From assembly GCF_003173595.1 (NCBI RefSeq), contig NZ_QGNZ01000001.1, positions 868,001 to 932,000 on the forward strand: a stretch of DNA of 64,000 bases. The letters run 5' to 3'. The notes under the pieces were generated by a model, which ran no database searches, was not told where the DNA came from, and saw only the letters and a list, made by a program, of their open reading frames with translations. The DNA is from Pedobacter yonginensis (GTDB lineage Bacteria; Bacteroidota; Bacteroidia; Sphingobacteriales; Sphingobacteriaceae). Shown here one piece after another: positions 51,938 through 62,882 of this stretch (positions are counted from its first letter, which is position 1; each line of letters starts with the position of its first letter). Position numbers and translations under genes: made by a program.

Positions 51938-54097
51938 TTAAAGTTTAATTTTTACCGACAATTTGTAAATATCGTAAGCCACTTTCTGAATCAAATCAAA
52001 TTGCTCGGGTATTAAATCTTCGCCTTTCATAACCGTTATTCCGGTTTCCGTTAATCTGATTAATGGAACATTCTCAATCGTATTTTTACCTTGTAGCAAA
52101 TTTTCTATCGATACATCCAAAAGATAATCGGTATTGTTAGAAATTGGTTTCAGCGCATCGAAGCTTTCAAAAGTGAATTGATGTTCCTTATTATAAAGAG
52201 ATAAGGTAGCGATGTACGAAGACAGCAAATGACTTAAAGCGGTAAATTGATGGATTTCCTTAATGAACAGCTGCTTGCTCTTAGGTTCAGAAAACATTCT
52301 TTGAAATAAAGATGCCAAATTCGCTGTACTTACGTAAACCTCTTTTCTCGCTAATTTATATTCCGTTCTATTGTAATTTTTATCAAAGTATAATTTTACA
52401 ACCTGTGCGTAATAGGCCTTATTTGCCTTAAGGATGTTTAACATGGCCTCCTTAACTTTTTCGTGTTCCCAAGTTGGGAAAAGCGAATAACTGGCTAAAA
52501 GCGCAATTCCAGAACCAATAAACGTGTCGTATATTCTTTCTCTTGCTAGCGCGATGGATCCCATACCAAGAAAATCGAATAGGATCAAAATATATGGGGT
52601 CATAAACAGCACACTTACCACATAGTTTTTTCGTTGAAAACTGTAGCAGCCAATCATACAAAATAGCAAAATGGCGAATAGGGTATTTTTATCATGGATG
52701 TAAGTAATTACCGCCATACCCACAAAAGCCCCTATAGTTGTGCCGATTAACCTTTGATAATTTCGTTCTTTCGTCAAACTAAATCCAGGTTTGGAAATCA
52801 CCAGAATGGTGAGCAAAATCCAATAACTATGCGAAAAATTAAGGAGTTGCGATACAACGAATCCTAAAAGCATCACCACAGTAACCCTTAACGAATGTCT
52901 GAAAGTAGAAGAACCATAAGTCAAATTCTCTGTAAATAAACTAAAATCGAATTTTTGTCGGGTAATAAATTTCTCTGTATCAACTTCAGCCTGACGGATG
53001 TCTTTACTGTTCCGAATCTTAAAATAACTGTAAATGGTTTTAACACGAGATAAAATATTTTCAATATTCACCTCAATGTTTTTCAGTGCGATGATGCCGA
53101 TGGTATTGTATTCCTGGTTCGTATTGTTTCGCTCCAAGTCATTTATTTTTACTTTGAGGCGTTCAATTTCAATCAATAACCGCTTAGAAACGGTAGGTTT
53201 ACCACCGCTTTTTAGTGCAAAAGCGATATCATCCAAGGCGTAAGAAATTCTCTTGATCGCCATTTCATAATCTGGTAGTATGCCCGATTTATCAAACTGA
53301 TCGTGCAATTGTTGGTAGTTGTAATAGGTGGACATCACCTGCTCAAACAAGTCAACCATATCAACAAAAACCAATAGCAAAAATCGCCCTTCCGGGGTAG
53401 AATCTCTTACAATCTCGCGCGTGCGAAAAAGCAGTTCTCGCACTGCATCTTGCTTTTCGTGTACTGAAACTTGTAATTGAAGTAAATCTGCATAGGTTTT
53501 ATCGTAATTATTATTTTGATGATAGAACTTTGCCTTCTCTCTTAAAAATTCTGCAACCTCTAAAATAGAATCGCTTAACGATTGCTGAACAAGTCGAAAT
53601 GGCCTAAGGCGATAAACAAAGTAACTTAATGCGGTGTACCACAAACTACCAGCAAGAACCATTAAGCCATGAATTAATACATCATGCCAAGGGCGAATGT
53701 CATCAATACTTAAAACAATTATGAGCAAAACGGCCGTCCCAATTGCAGCAGCCCTAACACCATAAATGTAAAACATAGAGAATATAAAACTTGAAACGGC
53801 GAGCAAAAAGCCAATAAAGTAATGGTTTTTGTTTGTTAGGCCTGTAAGAATGGAAAATACGAAAATGAGAACAGTGGTAATCAACATCGCGTTGCGCCTA
53901 TGCACCATAGGTCCTGGGCTATCTACAACACTTACACACAAAGCGCCAAGCGAGAGGGTCATTCCATACTTAAGCAAACCAAACTGCGCCAAAATAAGAG
54001 AGGGGAGTAAAACGCCAATTGTTATGCGCAAGCCATCGGCAAAATACGTACTCAATAAAAAATCTTGTATGTTTCTAATGGGTTGCCTAATCTGCAT
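51938..54097 (-). CDS. FUSC/YccS-like membrane protein
   Basis: 719-residue inner-membrane protein with two sets of transmembrane helices, residues about 20-160 and 400-540, flanking cytoplasmic helical domains. That layout and the repeated YSLFPTWEHEKVKEAML-type text identify the FUSC (YccS/YhfK, fusaric-acid resistance-like) family, possible exporters of aromatic acids or stress-related membrane proteins. Substrate unknown. It is a single gene; the 5' 770 bases beyond its start contain a separate candidate RNA. Confidence 0.9.
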   Translation of the reverse strand: MQIRQPIRNIQDFLLSTYFADGLRITIGVLLPSLILAQFGLLKYGMTLSLGALCVSVVDSPGPMVHRRNAMLITTVLIFVFSILTGLTNKNHYFIGFLLAVSSFIFSMFYIYGVRAAAIGTAVLLIIVLSIDDIRPWHDVLIHGLMVLAGSLWYTALSYFVYRLRPFRLVQQSLSDSILEVAEFLREKAKFYHQNNNYDKTYADLLQLQVSVHEKQDAVRELLFRTREIVRDSTPEGRFLLLVFVDMVDLFEQVMSTYYNYQQLHDQFDKSGILPDYEMAIKRISYALDDIAFALKSGGKPTVSKRLLIEIERLKVKINDLERNNTNQEYNTIGIIALKNIEVNIENILSRVKTIYSYFKIRNSKDIRQAEVDTEKFITRQKFDFSLFTENLTYGSSTFRHSLRVTVVMLLGFVVSQLLNFSHSYWILLTILVISKPGFSLTKERNYQRLIGTTIGAFVGMAVITYIHDKNTLFAILLFCMIGCYSFQRKNYVVSVLFMTPYILILFDFLGMGSIALARERIYDTFIGSGIALLASYSLFPTWEHEKVKEAMLNILKANKAYYAQVVKLYFDKNYNRTEYKLARKEVYVSTANLASLFQRMFSEPKSKQLFIKEIHQFTALSHLLSSYIATLSLYNKEHQFTFESFDALKPISNNTDYLLDVSIENLLQGKNTIENVPLIRLTETGITVMKGEDLIPEQFDLIQKVAYDIYKLSVKIKL

Positions 54098-54419
54098 GGT
54101 ACAAAAATAACATATTCGCTATGCTTTTTGTTGGCATTTTAAATTAACTTTTTTTCAGATTTTGGAATTTTAAGCAGAAAATGAATCAACGATTCCATAT
54201 TAAAATCAATATACCTGTTAATAAGACCGTTACGCCGAAATGTTAACAAAGTTCAAAAAACTTATCATGTAAGCTTTGATGGACGTTAATTGATTTTTGA
54301 ATTGTTAACAACACTGATTATTAGGTGGATAACAATGTTAAAAGAAACAATTAACTTTTTCTTGACGAGTAAGCCTTTTAGCACTAAATTAGATGATATC
54401 AAATACGAAGTACTTTGAA

Positions 54420-54773
54420 TTCTGACAAAACAATCCAAAAGAAATAAAGAACCGAAAGGGAAATGTTTCGGATATGTTCAGCAGGAAAACGATCATTTCA
54501 GAAAGGGTTAAACCGAGTAAGAATATACATTTTGAAATCGAAAGATGGGAAAATGAGAAAATCGCAAGACCTAACAGAAATTATGGAAAACTGAAGAATT
54601 TTACGGAAGGAATCAGTTGGAAATAAATTTTCACGAATCGCAAAAGTTTTAGAACCTAACGACATCGGAAAAATCAAAGTTACAAAGATTAGATGCTTTA
54701 AAATACGACCAAGGTTGTTTTTGAAGTAAAAACGGGGAACTAAATCGCAAGAAGAAGAACCCCGTTTTTTTAT
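54420..54773 (+). ncRNA. candidate small RNA or short-peptide transcript
   Basis: Purine-rich region ending in an intrinsic terminator (AACGGGG ... CCCCGTT with a T run at 54731..54773). An upstream TACTTTG box (54411) is near the TAnnTTTG consensus. An early hairpin pairs CCGAAA with TTTCGG, and AATCGCAA occurs three times (54560, 54636, 54743). A 50-codon ORF (ATG 54474, TAA 54626) and overlapping 43-codon and minus-strand frames are open; none is clearly coding. Either a structured RNA or a short peptide gene. Confidence 0.45.
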
Positions 54774-54870
54774 GCCCGAAAATTCAGAACGTGCTAAATG
54801 GTTTTCAGAATTCGCTTTTTTATCCATAATCCGCTTACAGATTTAATTAAAGAAATCCTAAATTTACCTT

Positions 54871-56223
54871 ATGGCCAAGAAAGGTAAAACAATCACCATT
54901 CCATCAAAGAAAATCTTCGTTATCGATACTTCGGTTATTTTGTACGACCACGAAGCAATCCACAATTTCAAAGAGCATGACGTGGCCATTCCTATTCAGG
55001 TTTTAGAAGAGCTGGATAATTTTAAAAGTGGTAACGACACCCGCAATTTTGAAGCTCGAAGTTTCATCCGCCTAATAGATGAAACATCAAAGCATCAGTT
55101 AATTAGCGATTGGATTGCCTTGAAAGGTTCGAATTCTGGAAAGTTTAAGGTCGTTTTAAATGAGAACCCCTTAAGCATTGATGCAGAAGAAGTATATGGA
55201 AGAGGCAAAACCGATCATAAAATATTAAATGCTGCCTTGAGTTTGCAAGAAGAAAATCCCGATAAGCGGGTTGTTCTGGTATCAAAAGACATTTGTTTAA
55301 GACTAAAGGCCAAAGCACTAAACCTAAACGCAGAAGATTACGAAACAGGCAAAATAAAGAACGTTGATGAACTTTACGCAGGTAAAACCGCAATCAGTAA
55401 CTTTTCAGAAACCATCATCGATAACATCAAGAAAAACCAAACTATTGGCACCGTTGATATTGAATTACCCACCAAAAACGGCAATCATTTCTATATATTA
55501 AAAAACAAACGTAAGCTTGCTAACGTATTTTACAACCATAGCCAAAAAACCCTTTCATCAGTTTCTTCTGACGCGATCTTTAACATTAAACCAAAAAACA
55601 TAGAGCAGGCCTTTGCCATCAATGCACTCTTAAATCCAGATATTAAGTTGGTAAGCATACAGGGAAATGCAGGTACAGGAAAGACACTTTTGGCCTTAGC
55701 CAGTGCATTAGAACAGCGAAAAAATTTCAGACAGATTTACGTAACGCGACCAATCGTTTCACTCAGCAACAAGGATATTGGCTTTTTACCTGGCGACGCA
55801 AAATCAAAAACAGATCCATTTATGGCGCCCATATGGGATAATCTTCGTTTCATCAAAGAACAATTTATAGGCGATGATAAAATGTCAGCAAAGATTGATG
55901 AACTAATCTCAACTGAAAAAATAGCCATTGCACCACTCGCATTTATTCGGGGTAGAACTTTAACCAAAATTTTCTTTATTGTTGATGAGGCGCAGAATTT
56001 AACACCTCACGAGGTTAAAACCATTATTTCAAGAGCTGGAGAACACACTAAAGTTGTTTTCACAGGAGATATTTATCAAATTGATACGCCTTACTTAGAT
56101 TCGGAAAGTAATGGATTATCTTACTTAATCGAAAACGCGAAAAACCACCCACTGTATGCGCACATTACATTGCATAAAGGGGAAAGAAGCGAACTCGCCA
56201 ACTTAGCTAACGAGCTGCTATAG
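54871..56223 (+). CDS. PIN domain-PhoH ATPase fusion
   Basis: 450 residues. An N-terminal PIN nuclease-like domain (KKIFVIDTSVILYDHEAI, DHKILNAALSLQEENPDKRVVLVSKD) precedes a PhoH ATPase domain with Walker A GNAGTGKTLLALA, GFLPGDAKSKTDPF, RGRTLTKIFFIVDEAQNLTP (Walker B) and VVFTGDIYQIDTPYLD. PIN-PhoH proteins are RNA helicase-RNases in some species. The acidic PIN residues are present at the N-terminus. Single gene. Confidence 0.95.
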   Translation: MAKKGKTITIPSKKIFVIDTSVILYDHEAIHNFKEHDVAIPIQVLEELDNFKSGNDTRNFEARSFIRLIDETSKHQLISDWIALKGSNSGKFKVVLNENPLSIDAEEVYGRGKTDHKILNAALSLQEENPDKRVVLVSKDICLRLKAKALNLNAEDYETGKIKNVDELYAGKTAISNFSETIIDNIKKNQTIGTVDIELPTKNGNHFYILKNKRKLANVFYNHSQKTLSSVSSDAIFNIKPKNIEQAFAINALLNPDIKLVSIQGNAGTGKTLLALASALEQRKNFRQIYVTRPIVSLSNKDIGFLPGDAKSKTDPFMAPIWDNLRFIKEQFIGDDKMSAKIDELISTEKIAIAPLAFIRGRTLTKIFFIVDEAQNLTPHEVKTIISRAGEHTKVVFTGDIYQIDTPYLDSESNGLSYLIENAKNHPLYAHITLHKGERSELANLANELL

Positions 56224-56263
56224 ATTTTGAGATTAAAGACTATTCTTGAATAAATAATCGCCT

Positions 56264-57475
56264 TTAATGATATTTCCTCAATGCCCTAATCGCAATAAAT
56301 AAACCAATCAAGGTTAAAAATGCACTAAAAATAAATGGTGCCCCCGGAAAATATAAAGGTGTACCGTTCTGAATAAAATAGACAAAAATGTGCGACGCAA
56401 CCCATGGCCCGATGATGGCTGCTAAACTTTGCAAGCTTGTGGTAATGCCTTGAATTTCTCCCTGTGCATTTTCTGGAACCTGATTAGAAATAATGCTCTG
56501 CATGGCTGGGCCACCAATTCCTGCCAAACAATACGGGATGATAAAAACCATCATCAAAAAACCACTTGAGGCAAAGGCAAAACAAACAAAACCGATAACA
56601 TATAAAATTAAGCCTGAATAAATTGCCTTCCTATTTCCAATTTTGGGAATGATCACTCTAATCAAGCCACCCTGAACAAGTGCAACCATTAAACCCACAA
56701 CGCCTAGCGAATAGCCGATCATGGTAGAGTCCCATTTGAATTTCTCGATTACATAATAAGACCAATTGGATTGTACCGAGTGACTAGCAATATACAGCAA
56801 TAGGAGCGTAGCCAACAAACCCAAAATGGCAGGATACTTAGAAGCATTTAAAAATGAACCTATTGGATTAGCCCTCTTCCATGAAAAATTTCTACGATTT
56901 TCCTTGGACAATGATTCAGGCAATATGAAATATCCATACAACCAATTCACCAATGCCAATCCTGCAGAAATCATGAAGGGAACACGCAGTCCGAATGTAC
57001 TAAACAAGCCACCAATTACTGGACCTAAGATAAAGCCGACGCCGAAGGCCGCACCAACCAATCCAAAATTTTGGGCTTTCTTGTCTGGCTCAGATATATC
57101 TGCTATATAAGCCATTGCGGTGGTAAAGCTTGCACCGGTAACACCAGCTATAATTCTTCCAACAAAGAGCCAGAGAATTGATGGAGCAAAGGATAGAAAA
57201 ATATAGTCGATACCTAATCCAAACAAAGAAAAAAGCAATATCGGCCGCCTTCCATATTGATCGCTCAAGCCCCCCATTATTGGAGAGAAGATAAATTGTG
57301 CCAAGGCAAAAGCAACCATTAGGTAGCCACCGTAATCGGCAGCAACACTTAAACTTCCACCTGTAAATTCTTGTATGAGCTTCGGTAAAACCGGAATAAT
57401 GATTCCGAAACCGGTAAAATCTATCAAGAGCGTTACCATGATAAATATCATAGCTGATTTTCTTTCTTTAGCCAT
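56264..57475 (-). CDS. major facilitator transporter, TetA-like
   Basis: 403 residues from Met at 57475 (MAKERKSAMIFIMVTLLIDFTGFGIIIPVLP); the frame reaches 57496. Twelve hydrophobic helices; MFS motif A appears as GGLSDQYGRRPILLFS in the 2-3 loop, typical of drug:H+ antiporters of the TetA/TCR type. Drug versus metabolite export cannot be told from sequence. Divergent from gyrA with a 440-base gap. Confidence 0.9.
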   Translation of the reverse strand: MAKERKSAMIFIMVTLLIDFTGFGIIIPVLPKLIQEFTGGSLSVAADYGGYLMVAFALAQFIFSPIMGGLSDQYGRRPILLFSLFGLGIDYIFLSFAPSILWLFVGRIIAGVTGASFTTAMAYIADISEPDKKAQNFGLVGAAFGVGFILGPVIGGLFSTFGLRVPFMISAGLALVNWLYGYFILPESLSKENRRNFSWKRANPIGSFLNASKYPAILGLLATLLLLYIASHSVQSNWSYYVIEKFKWDSTMIGYSLGVVGLMVALVQGGLIRVIIPKIGNRKAIYSGLILYVIGFVCFAFASSGFLMMVFIIPYCLAGIGGPAMQSIISNQVPENAQGEIQGITTSLQSLAAIIGPWVASHIFVYFIQNGTPLYFPGAPFIFSAFLTLIGLFIAIRALRKYH

Positions 57476-57496
57476 TGGGTATTTAGATATGCACAC

Positions 57497-57919
57497 AAAA
57501 ATATAATTTTATTTTAGGATGATGGTAGTAAATTGAAAACCTGTGTTACATATCCGCTCTAAGAAATCGTCTCAATGTACTGTTGCAGAGCATCCTTTCA
57601 TACAATGTTCAAAACACTTCTATCCCTCAGAGGTAAAGATTGTGTTCGGAGGAAAAACAAGATTCGCGAATTTTTTTTATCTGGCGTAAATTGCTCCCTC
57701 CAAATACCCCTTTCTAGCAGTCGCACTAGCATCCCATCAATTAATTGAAAAACCAATTAGGAGCCCCTCTAACATTGTAAAAAACTTTAGCATTCAAAAA
57801 CCATTATCAATGCCCAAAACTTTTCCACAATGCCTTAATCCGCCATAATTTTGTTAAATTCGCAAGGTTATAATAATACCTTTTTGAAATATCGTTTTTG
57901 ATAACGAGAATAATAATTT
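57497..57919. other. intergenic between the MFS and gyrA genes
   Basis: About 420 bases. No RNA gene, hairpin with T run, or palindromic repeat was seen. It must hold both promoters; no exact TAnnTTTG stands near the gyrA ATG (the closest is TACCTTTTTG). Confidence 0.4.
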
Positions 57920-60514
57920 ATGGCAGAAGATTTAGAAAATCAACAAAACGACAAAATCATCCAAATTAATATAGAGGAGCAGATGAAATCGGCCTACATT
58001 GACTATTCAATGTCGGTAATCGTATCCAGGGCTTTGCCTGATGTACGCGATGGATTGAAACCAGTACACCGCCGTGTTTTGTACGGTATGCTCGATCTTG
58101 GCGTAACCAGCAACAAACCACACAAAAAATCAGCCCGTATTGTGGGCGAGGTTTTAGGTAAATATCACCCCCATGGTGATGCTTCCGTATATTTTACCAT
58201 GGTTCGTATGGCTCAAGATTGGAGCTTACGTTACCCAATGGTAGATGGGCAGGGTAACTTTGGTCACATTGATGGTGACTCTCCGGCAGCAATGCGTTAT
58301 ACTGAGGCACGTTTCTCTAAAATAGCAGAGGAAATGCTTGCAGATATCAATAAAGACACTGTAGATTTTCAGTTAAACTTTGATGATACTCTACAAGAAC
58401 CAACTGTCCTTCCAGCAAAAATCCCTAACCTTCTGGTTAATGGGTCGTCAGGTATTGCCGTTGGTATGGCCACTAATATGGCTCCACACAACTTAACCGA
58501 AGTTATTGATGGCGTTGTAGGATACATCGATAATAAAGATATTACCATTGAGGAATTAATGAAGTTTGTAAAAGCTCCAGATTTTCCAACAGGTGGTATT
58601 ATTTATGGTTACACAGGGGTTAAAGAAGCTTTCGAAACAGGCCGTGGACGTATCGTAATGCGCGCAAAGGCAGAAATCGAAAACATTAAAGATCGCGAAG
58701 TGATCATCGTAACTGAAATTCCTTACCAAGTTAACAAAGCACAAATGATTGAGCGTACAGCTGAATTAGTGGGTGAGAAAAAACTGGAAGGCATTTCGAA
58801 CATCAAAGATGAATCAAATAAGGATGGAATCCGCATCGTTTACGAAATCAAGCGTGATTCTAATGCATCAATCGTTTTAAACAACTTATACAAATACACC
58901 GCTTTACAAACTTCCTTCAGTGTAAATAACATTGCACTGGTTAAAGGTCGTCCACAAATGCTAAATCTGAAGGATTTAATTGTGCATTTCGTAGATCACC
59001 GCCATGATGTAATTGTTCGTCGTACCAAATATGAGTTGGCTGAAGCTGAAAAGCGTGCCCACATTTTAGAAGGCTATTTAATTGCTTTAGATCATTTAGA
59101 TGAGGTAATTAAATTAATTCGTGCATCAGAAACTCCTGAAGAAGCCCGCGTTGGATTGATGGAGAAGTTCGGCTTGAGCGATCTTCAGGCACGTGCAATT
59201 TTGGATATGACGCTTCGTCGTTTAACAGGACTAGAGCGTGATAAAATTAAGGAAGAATATGCTGAATTGATGAAAACCATTGAGCATTTGAAATCTATCC
59301 TAGCTGATGAAGGTTTGCGTATGCAAATTATCAAAGATGAATTGGCCGATATTCGCCAGAAATTTGGTGATGAAAGACGTACAACCATTGTTCATTCAGC
59401 AGAAGATATGAGCATGGAAGATTTTATCGATGATGAAGAAGTAGTAATTACAATTTCGCATGAAGGTTATGTGAAACGTACGCCAGCTACAGAATTTAGA
59501 GCGCAGGGTAGAGGTGGAAAAGGATCAAAAGGCAGTAACTCAAGAAATGAAGATTTTATTGAACACATGCTCGTGGCCACTAACCACAATTATATGTTGT
59601 TCTTTACCGAAGCAGGAAGATGTTTCTGGTTAAGGGTTTATGAGATTCCGGAAGGATCAAGAACAAGTAAAGGAAGGGCCATTCAAAACATCATCAACAT
59701 CCCGAAAGATGAAAAAATTAAGGCGTACATCAAAGTTAAAAACCTTAAAGACCAAGATTATTTAGAGAACAACTTTATTATTATGTGTACTAAAAAAGGT
59801 ACCATTAAAAAGACCTCTCTGGAATCTTATTCTCGTCCACGTGTTAACGGTATCAACGCAATTAACATTAACGAAGGTGACGTTTTATTGGAAGCCTGCT
59901 TAACCAATGGACAAAGTGAAATTGTAATGGCCTTACGCTCAGGCAGAGCCATCCGTTTCAATGAGAGCACTGTTCGTCCGATGGGTAGAACGGCTACAGG
60001 TGTACGCGGGGTAAGACTTGCACACGATAAAGATGAAGTTGTTGGCATGATTGCTGTAAACAATCCTGAAGTTACGGTGTTAGTTGTATCAGAAAAGGGA
60101 TATGGAAAACGTACCGATATTGAAGATTACCGGGTAACCAACCGTGGCGGAAAAGGCGTAAAAACCATTAACGTTACCGAGAAAACCGGACAATTAGTTT
60201 CCATTAAAGACGTTACAGATAGCGAAGATTTGATGATTATTAACCGATCAGGCATTGTAATCAGAATTCCGGTATCTGCATTAAGGGTTATGGGACGCGC
60301 AACACAAGGCGTCCGTTTAATCTCGTTAAAAGGAGATGATGAAATTGCGTCGGTAACTAAGATAGACCACGAGGAAGATGAAGAAGAAACAGTAGATTTA
60401 GCCGACGTATTGGTGGTGGATGGTGAAGAACTGGAAGCTGACCCAAGTGCTGATGCTGATGAAACTGAAGAGGAAGACGGCGATTCAGATACTGAAACGG
60501 AAGACGAAAATTAA
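57920..60514 (+). CDS. gyrA: DNA gyrase subunit A
   Basis: 864 residues, the breakage-reunion subunit that introduces negative supercoils. Catalytic Tyr127 is in [10 protein letters not shown]. The quinolone-determining loop reads [15 protein letters not shown], giving Ala88 and Phe92 at positions equivalent to E. coli Ser83 and Asp87. The C-terminal beta-pinwheel contains the GyrA-box variant QGRGGKG, and the protein ends in a long acidic tail ([15 protein letters not shown]). ParC is less likely because the GyrA box is present. The first TPR gene follows after 30 bases. Confidence 0.97.
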   Translation: MAEDLENQQNDKIIQINIEEQMKSAYIDYSMSVIVSRALPDVRDGLKPVHRRVLYGMLDLGVTSNKPHKKSARIVGEVLGKYHPHGDASVYFTMVRMAQDWSLRYPMVDGQGNFGHIDGDSPAAMRYTEARFSKIAEEMLADINKDTVDFQLNFDDTLQEPTVLPAKIPNLLVNGSSGIAVGMATNMAPHNLTEVIDGVVGYIDNKDITIEELMKFVKAPDFPTGGIIYGYTGVKEAFETGRGRIVMRAKAEIENIKDREVIIVTEIPYQVNKAQMIERTAELVGEKKLEGISNIKDESNKDGIRIVYEIKRDSNASIVLNNLYKYTALQTSFSVNNIALVKGRPQMLNLKDLIVHFVDHRHDVIVRRTKYELAEAEKRAHILEGYLIALDHLDEVIKLIRASETPEEARVGLMEKFGLSDLQARAILDMTLRRLTGLERDKIKEEYAELMKTIEHLKSILADEGLRMQIIKDELADIRQKFGDERRTTIVHSAEDMSMEDFIDDEEVVITISHEGYVKRTPATEFRAQGRGGKGSKGSNSRNEDFIEHMLVATNHNYMLFFTEAGRCFWLRVYEIPEGSRTSKGRAIQNIINIPKDEKIKAYIKVKNLKDQDYLENNFIIMCTKKGTIKKTSLESYSRPRVNGINAININEGDVLLEACLTNGQSEIVMALRSGRAIRFNESTVRPMGRTATGVRGVRLAHDKDEVVGMIAVNNPEVTVLVVSEKGYGKRTDIEDYRVTNRGGKGVKTINVTEKTGQLVSIKDVTDSEDLMIINRSGIVIRIPVSALRVMGRATQGVRLISLKGDDEIASVTKIDHEEDEEETVDLADVLVVDGEELEADPSADADETEEEDGDSDTETEDEN

Positions 60515-60544
60515 TCCAATAAATAAGAAAAGAATAATAATTTT

Positions 60545-61633
60545 ATGAAAAGAGTAGTTCTAAGTATAATTTTAGCAGGTGTAGTAAGCTTTGCATTTGC
60601 TCAGAAAAGTGAGATTGCGGAGGCAAAAAAATCATGGGGAATTTTTCAGTTTTCAAATTCTAATCCATCAACAACTTTGGATAAAAAATTAGAAGCTTTA
60701 AAAGCTGGCTTAGCCCATACCGATAAAGCTATTGCTGACGAAAAATCAAAAGTTTTACCTGATGCTTGGTCTTACCGTGCGTTGATGGCTTCATCAATTG
60801 CCGTTTTAGATACTGTGAACTTTGCTAATGCAGATGCTAACATCAAGATCGCACAAGATGCACTTGTTGAAGCAAAAAAATTAGATGCAAAAGGTAGTGA
60901 AAAAGACAACATCGCAACTTCTGAAACCAATATCGCTAATGCAGTTAGAAACGGTGGAGTAATTGCCTACAACAAAAAGGACTATAAAGCAGCTTATGAG
61001 AAGTTTGTACAATCTACAGTGCTTAATCCTCAGGATACAGCAATGTACTTAAATGCTGGTATTGCAGCCAGAACTTTAAATGATTACCCAAACACAATTA
61101 AGCAGTTCAAGAAAGTGATTTCTTTAGGTTCGCCACAATCAAAAGAATTGTACGGTGAATTGATTGACATTACTTTATCTAAACAGAAAGATACAACAGC
61201 AGGTTTAGAGATTTTAAAAGAAGCGATTGCGAAATATCCAGATGATGCTGAATTTATAAAAACAGAAACACAAATTTACATCAATAGGGGCGATGCGGCT
61301 AAATCAGAGCAAATGCTTAATGCACTTGCAGTTAAAGAGCCAAATAACCCAAATTACCAAGTGCTTTTAGGAAACATTTATTTTTCTCAAGCCTTAAAGC
61401 TACAAGGCGATCGTAATAAAATCGATTCAAAAAAGGTTAAAGAATTTAACGAGGTAACCACCAAAATGAATGGTTTACTGGATAAATCTCTTCCTTATTA
61501 TAAAAAAGCACTTGAAATTGATCCAAAAAGTGCTGCTGCTTTAGAAACACTGAAAACAATTTATGCTTTCAGAAATGACACCAAAAATTACGATGACGTT
61601 AAAAAACGTTTAGACGCCTTGCCTAAACAATAA
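60545..61633 (+). CDS. exported TPR protein, downstream of gyrA
   Basis: 362 residues. Signal peptide (MKRVVLSIILAGVVSFAFAQ) then repeated helices with TPR spacing, for example VQSTVLNPQDTAMYLNAGIAARTL and ILKEAIAKYPDDAEFIKTETQIY, ending YYKKALEIDPKSAAALETL. TPR proteins act as scaffolds; a periplasmic role is implied by the signal. Paralogous to the next gene. Located 30 bases after gyrA, so probably in its transcript though function is unlikely to relate to supercoiling. Confidence 0.9.
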   Translation: MKRVVLSIILAGVVSFAFAQKSEIAEAKKSWGIFQFSNSNPSTTLDKKLEALKAGLAHTDKAIADEKSKVLPDAWSYRALMASSIAVLDTVNFANADANIKIAQDALVEAKKLDAKGSEKDNIATSETNIANAVRNGGVIAYNKKDYKAAYEKFVQSTVLNPQDTAMYLNAGIAARTLNDYPNTIKQFKKVISLGSPQSKELYGELIDITLSKQKDTTAGLEILKEAIAKYPDDAEFIKTETQIYINRGDAAKSEQMLNALAVKEPNNPNYQVLLGNIYFSQALKLQGDRNKIDSKKVKEFNEVTTKMNGLLDKSLPYYKKALEIDPKSAAALETLKTIYAFRNDTKNYDDVKKRLDALPKQ

Positions 61634-61646
61634 TTGCAAATCATAA

Positions 61647-61681
61647 AAAAGGCCCTCGAAATTTCGGGGGTCTTTTTTTTA
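61647..61681 (+). terminator. intrinsic terminator after the first TPR gene
   Basis: GC-rich stem around GAAATTTC (CCCTCGAAATTTCGGGGG) followed by a run of T. Confidence 0.85.
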
Positions 61682-61736
61682 TGTTTATTTTTACACAATC
61701 CGTAAGTTTTAATTCTAGAAGATTCAAATTTATCCT

Positions 61737-62882
61737 ATGCAAAATCGTTTCACACTTTCATTCATCATTTTATCGTTTACAACCCTTAATGCGTTGGCAC
61801 AAAAGAGCCAAATTCTGATTGCACGCAATTCGGTAGGGAAGTTGCAAGCCTCAATAGCAAACAAAGAGGATGAAAAAAAACAACTGGGTATAATAACTGA
61901 AGGGTTAAAATCCATTGAATCTGCCGAGAATGACAGGAAAACAAAAAATTGGTCAGAAACCTGGTCAATAAAGGCTTATCTCACATCATTTGCATCTATA
62001 ATTGATACCGATCCAAATAATGCCGACAAGTACTACAACACTTCGTTGGAGGCTGTAAAAAAAGCAAAAGAATTAGATAAGTATGAAGATAATTCAGGTT
62101 TAATAAAAGCTTCAAATCATAATATCCTAATTAAAAAACAAGACAAGGGCACATCTGCGTATTTCAACAACGAATTCAAAGAAGCCTATGATGATTTAAG
62201 GGAAGTGAGTGATAGTTTCCCAGCAGATACCGCTTTGGCGCTCAATACAGCAATTTGCGCCTTAAATATTCAGTCTTATGACGAAGCCGTGAAGTATTTC
62301 AAAAGAGCGCAAGAGTTTGGAATTAGAAATCCGTCGGTTTATCAAAAACTGTCTCAAATGTATGTTTCCAAATTAGATAATGAAACAGCAATCAAAATAT
62401 TAGAAGATGGTTTGGCGTTAAATCCTTACAATCATGCCTTAACAAACGATTATATCAATTTGCTATTGGATACTGAAAACTATTCAAAAGCTACTGGATT
62501 GATAGAAAACAATTTGAAGGTGGAGAAAGGAAGCAAATTGCTTTACTTTCTTTACGGCTACCTACAACAAGTAAATGGAAATAATCCTACAGCCATTTTA
62601 GCTTACGATAAAGCCTTGGCAACAGATCAGAATTATTTTGATGCGCTCTATCAATTAAGTTTGGCTTACATCAACACTGCTAACGAAACCTTAAAAAAGA
62701 ATGAGGCAGATAAGAATTCTAAGTATGCAGCGTTAATCAACAGAGCTCAATTTGCCTTGCAAAGAGCCAATGAGATTAATCCAAACGATAAGAAAACGGC
62801 TCAATTGCTAATCGACATCTACACCCGTAAAAATGCTCAAGATAAGGTTCAAGAGCTAAAAAGAAAACTCCAAGAATTTTAA
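61737..62882 (+). CDS. exported TPR protein, paralogue
   Basis: 381 residues, signal peptide (MQNRFTLSFIILSFTTLNALA) and TPR helices such as RAQEFGIRNPSVYQKLSQMY and ILEDGLALNPYNHALTNDY. Start-to-end resemblance to the preceding gene: both have AQKSxI after the signal, WSxRA/WSIKA and TPR units of the same spacing, which suggests tandem duplication. It has its own region beyond the terminator, so may be expressed separately. Partner unknown. Confidence 0.88.
   Translation: MQNRFTLSFIILSFTTLNALAQKSQILIARNSVGKLQASIANKEDEKKQLGIITEGLKSIESAENDRKTKNWSETWSIKAYLTSFASIIDTDPNNADKYYNTSLEAVKKAKELDKYEDNSGLIKASNHNILIKKQDKGTSAYFNNEFKEAYDDLREVSDSFPADTALALNTAICALNIQSYDEAVKYFKRAQEFGIRNPSVYQKLSQMYVSKLDNETAIKILEDGLALNPYNHALTNDYINLLLDTENYSKATGLIENNLKVEKGSKLLYFLYGYLQQVNGNNPTAILAYDKALATDQNYFDALYQLSLAYINTANETLKKNEADKNSKYAALINRAQFALQRANEINPNDKKTAQLLIDIYTRKNAQDKVQELKRKLQEF

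Noticed and set aside
54498..54827. Minus-strand 109-codon frame
   Set aside because: Composition is not protein-like, and the plus-strand terminator sits inside it; a purine-rich strand leaves many frames open.
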